DNA of 64,000 bases from Candidatus Nitrosopumilus sp. (lineage in GTDB: Archaea; Thermoproteota; Nitrososphaeria; Nitrososphaerales; Nitrosopumilaceae): positions 344,187-408,186 of the forward strand of contig JABSRD010000001.1 in the NCBI GenBank assembly GCA_013215285.1, in the 5' to 3' direction. Both the position numbers and the translations under genes were made by a program. The notes under the pieces were generated by a model, which worked only from the letters and a program-made list of their open reading frames with translations, had not been told where the DNA came from and did no database searches. Below are positions 62,033 to 64,000 of the stretch, one piece after another (positions within the stretch are counted from its first letter, which is position 1; every line of letters begins with the position of its first letter).

Positions 62033-63934
62033 TTATTTTGCATTGCCATTTGAGTTACCATTTGTAGAACCACCCCAAATTTGACCATTTGAAGGAGTAG
62101 TACCATCCCAAGTTAAACCACTTGCAATGACATTAGTTATTTCAGTTTCATAACTACCAGAAGCTGCATTTTTTAGAGTAAACGTTACTGTTCCATCAGT
62201 TGCTGTAATGCCAGTTCCTTGAGTAATATAATTACCATCACGGAAAAGATCAATTGAGACAGTTGCTCCAGATACAGGACCATCTAAATTATCAATTAAT
62301 TCTATAGTTATGAGCAAGTGTTTATCTTTATTTTTTCCACCCTCTCCAGAATATGTAATTGAGGAAACACTAACTGCTGTTGCACCTACTGGAGCAATTG
62401 TTACTTCAAGAACAGTGCTACTATCTTGTTGATCACCAAAACTTGCAGTAATTGTAGTTGATCCTGCTAAAATACCAGCAGTAGCTAAACCATTTCCATC
62501 AATGGTTGCAATATCACTAGAAGAACTTGACCAAGTAACACCAGATAGTTCTTGTGTAGAATCATCAGAATATGTCCCTGTTGCGATAAATTGTTGCTGT
62601 GAATTTTCAGTTATAGAAGGATTAAGAGGAGAAATTGAAATTGAAACTAGTGTAGGTGGAGATGTAGTTGTGAATTGGGCATCAGCAGATGATGCAGAAT
62701 TATTTGAAGCATCTACAGATGTTACACTGAAATGATAAACAGTTGAGGATAACAATCCAGTTAGTTCTACACTATGAGAAGTTACATAGCTAGCATCAGA
62801 TTCAGATGAACCATAAGAAGTACTAGTTCCATAATCTACTGAACTTGTAGATGGCTCATCAGTGTTCCACGTAATAGTTGTTGTAGTTGATGAGGAATCA
62901 GTACTAATTGAAGTAATAATTGGAGAGTCTAAATCAATTACTGGAGTTAAAACAGAGTCAATCCAACTAGCGTATGTTGCAACTCTGGTATCACCTGCAA
63001 ATTCACCACAACTACTATCTAATTGTGTAGTACAATCTGAAGTTCTTGAGCTAGGTGGGCCTCTATTATATTCTAGACTAATTCCATAAGAGGTAATACC
63101 TGTTAGTTCTCCATTTACGAAAGTTGGTCCTCCTGAATCCCCTGATGCAGACATGACTTCATTATTTCCTAAACCAGTATTAGATATTCCAAAGAAAAAT
63201 CCAAATGCATCATGTGAAGAGTTACCATCATCAGAATCAAATTGATATATTGCTCCAGGAATAAAGTCTACATTTGCATCTAGATTTAATGCTACATACA
63301 TGGTATCAGCAAAAGCATCATACAAATTGTTACCACTTCTCTCAGTACCAAAAGGATAACCAGAACTAGTTCCTGAGCTAAAGAATCCAGATATACCATA
63401 TCCACTCTTATCAACTACAGTACCAACTGCATTACCAGATGTAGCATGTGGAATTCCTGGAATTTGGACAGGAGCAGATGTTACAAGTTTTAAAATTGCA
63501 ATGTCATTTCCTTTAATGTAATCACCATCATAATCTGGATGAGCAAGCGAATTTGATGTGTCTATTGATATTACAATATATTCAGAACTGCCCTCAAATG
63601 CTGCAGTTCCTGATGTTAAAATATAATTTCCATCATCATCAGCTACACAATGTGCTGCTGTAAAGACATGTATTTTATCATCTGCTAAAGTTCCACTACA
63701 ACCAAATGTGCCATCGGTTCTAGTTAGAATTAATTTTGCTACTCCGTCATGTGGATCACTTGAAGGAACTTCATGATTAGAAGGATCATCAAGGGATGTG
63801 TAAAGAGGTCTTGCATATGCTGTAAGATTATCACCTTCAATTACTCTAACATGTGATGGTGCCTGACTTTGATCAGGAAGATTTTCTGGCAAAAATGCTT
63901 CACTGGAGGAAACACTGAGAGTTAAAGAAACCAC
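62033..63934 (-). CDS. secreted trypsin-like serine protease with FN3 and Ig-like domains
   Basis: A 633-residue protein as read from GTG 63934. Protease domain (about 60-335): catalytic H95 in FTAAHCVADD, D144 in GNDIAILKL, S267 in SASGDSGGPTF, with a CTT...SSCG disulphide region. Then an FN3 domain (about 336-430), a Big-2-like domain (about 431-515) and a further Ig-like domain with a Gly/Asn tail. The N-terminus (VSLTLSVSSSEAFLP) looks like the second half of a signal peptide; see findings. Confidence 0.85.
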   Translation of the reverse strand: MVSLTLSVSSSEAFLPENLPDQSQAPSHVRVIEGDNLTAYARPLYTSLDDPSNHEVPSSDPHDGVAKLILTRTDGTFGCSGTLADDKIHVFTAAHCVADDDGNYILTSGTAAFEGSSEYIVISIDTSNSLAHPDYDGDYIKGNDIAILKLVTSAPVQIPGIPHATSGNAVGTVVDKSGYGISGFFSSGTSSGYPFGTERSGNNLYDAFADTMYVALNLDANVDFIPGAIYQFDSDDGNSSHDAFGFFFGISNTGLGNNEVMSASGDSGGPTFVNGELTGITSYGISLEYNRGPPSSRTSDCTTQLDSSCGEFAGDTRVATYASWIDSVLTPVIDLDSPIITSISTDSSSTTTTITWNTDEPSTSSVDYGTSTSYGSSESDASYVTSHSVELTGLLSSTVYHFSVTSVDASNNSASSADAQFTTTSPPTLVSISISPLNPSITENSQQQFIATGTYSDDSTQELSGVTWSSSSSDIATIDGNGLATAGILAGSTTITASFGDQQDSSTVLEVTIAPVGATAVSVSSITYSGEGGKNKDKHLLITIELIDNLDGPVSGATVSIDLFRDGNYITQGTGITATDGTVTFTLKNAASGSYETEITNVIASGLTWDGTTPSNGQIWGGSTNGNSNGNAK

Positions 63935-64000
63935 TGTAATTACGGTTCTGTGAAGTTATCGAGGGATAACATGAAATACGGATCTTCTTCAAATTGAATT

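Overview
The window is an AT-rich stretch of chromosome from an ammonia-oxidising archaeon of the Nitrosopumilus type (Nitrososphaerota/Thaumarchaeota). The signs are a group II chaperonin, Alba, MCM, GINS, RFC-S, Hel308, aIF6, ribosomal proteins L44e and S27e, CobY (the archaeal cobinamide guanylyltransferase), MptE (archaeal pterin kinase), F420 enzymes, cobalamin assembly, a heme-copper oxidase with cupredoxin partners, and many promoters whose TATA box lies about 25-30 bp before the start codon (leaderless mRNAs). It is mostly core chromosome. I see no CRISPR array, IS element, prophage or rRNA. Mobile DNA is limited to one truncated integrase-like gene at about 24.2 kb.

Layout: 0-6.9 kb is small or poorly known genes: a small RHH-like ORF, a zinc-ribbon protein with a histone-H1-like linker, a PAC4-like proteasome chaperone candidate, UbiD, an acyl-CoA thioesterase and two related phasin-like proteins. 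6.9-9.4 kb holds heme O synthase with an Lrp regulator, and an Asd-family dehydrogenase. 9.5-13.7 kb is a five-gene cobalamin operon (Thr-P decarboxylase, CobQ without its glutaminase domain, CbiB, CobS, CobY). 13.7-24.2 kb has L44e/S27e, adenine deaminase, thermosome, a ROK kinase, GuaA, MptE/FolP (divergent) and GuaB. 24.2-30.9 kb mixes an integrase remnant, a SufT-PqqD fusion, an SDR, membrane proteins, tRNA-Arg, an aminotransferase, an F420 reductase and a histidine phosphatase.

30.9-35.2 kb is the terminal oxidase cluster: a split CoxB, CoxA, a double-cupredoxin protein and compact heme A synthase. 36-41.2 kb holds ArgH, a DUF59 protein and the succinate dehydrogenase operon, divergent from a PadR gene that has two abutting 12-bp palindromes between its TATA box and start codon. 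41.8-48.1 kb has an isocitrate-lyase-family enzyme, Alba, a HEAT protein, tRNA-Ala, an FNR-type reductase, a nucleotidyltransferase, IlvE and a small sugar-modification set. 48.1-54.0 kb is one long minus-strand run (GINS, MCM, Hel308, polyprenyl-P GlcNAc-1-P transferase, small membrane protein). It starts at a 200-bp gap with eight GATC sites, facing RFC-S.

55-58.6 kb has tRNA-Ser, two seven-iron-type ferredoxins with near-identical promoters, aIF6 and HisS. 58.7-63.9 kb encodes three large secreted, repeat-rich proteins on the minus strand: one with regularly spaced cysteines, one coiled-coil/Ig-like, and one trypsin-like protease with FN3 and Ig-like domains. The best candidates for something new are the GATC cluster between the replication genes, the PAC4-like protein, the glutaminase-less CobQ, the PadR operator, and the cysteine-periodic secreted protein.
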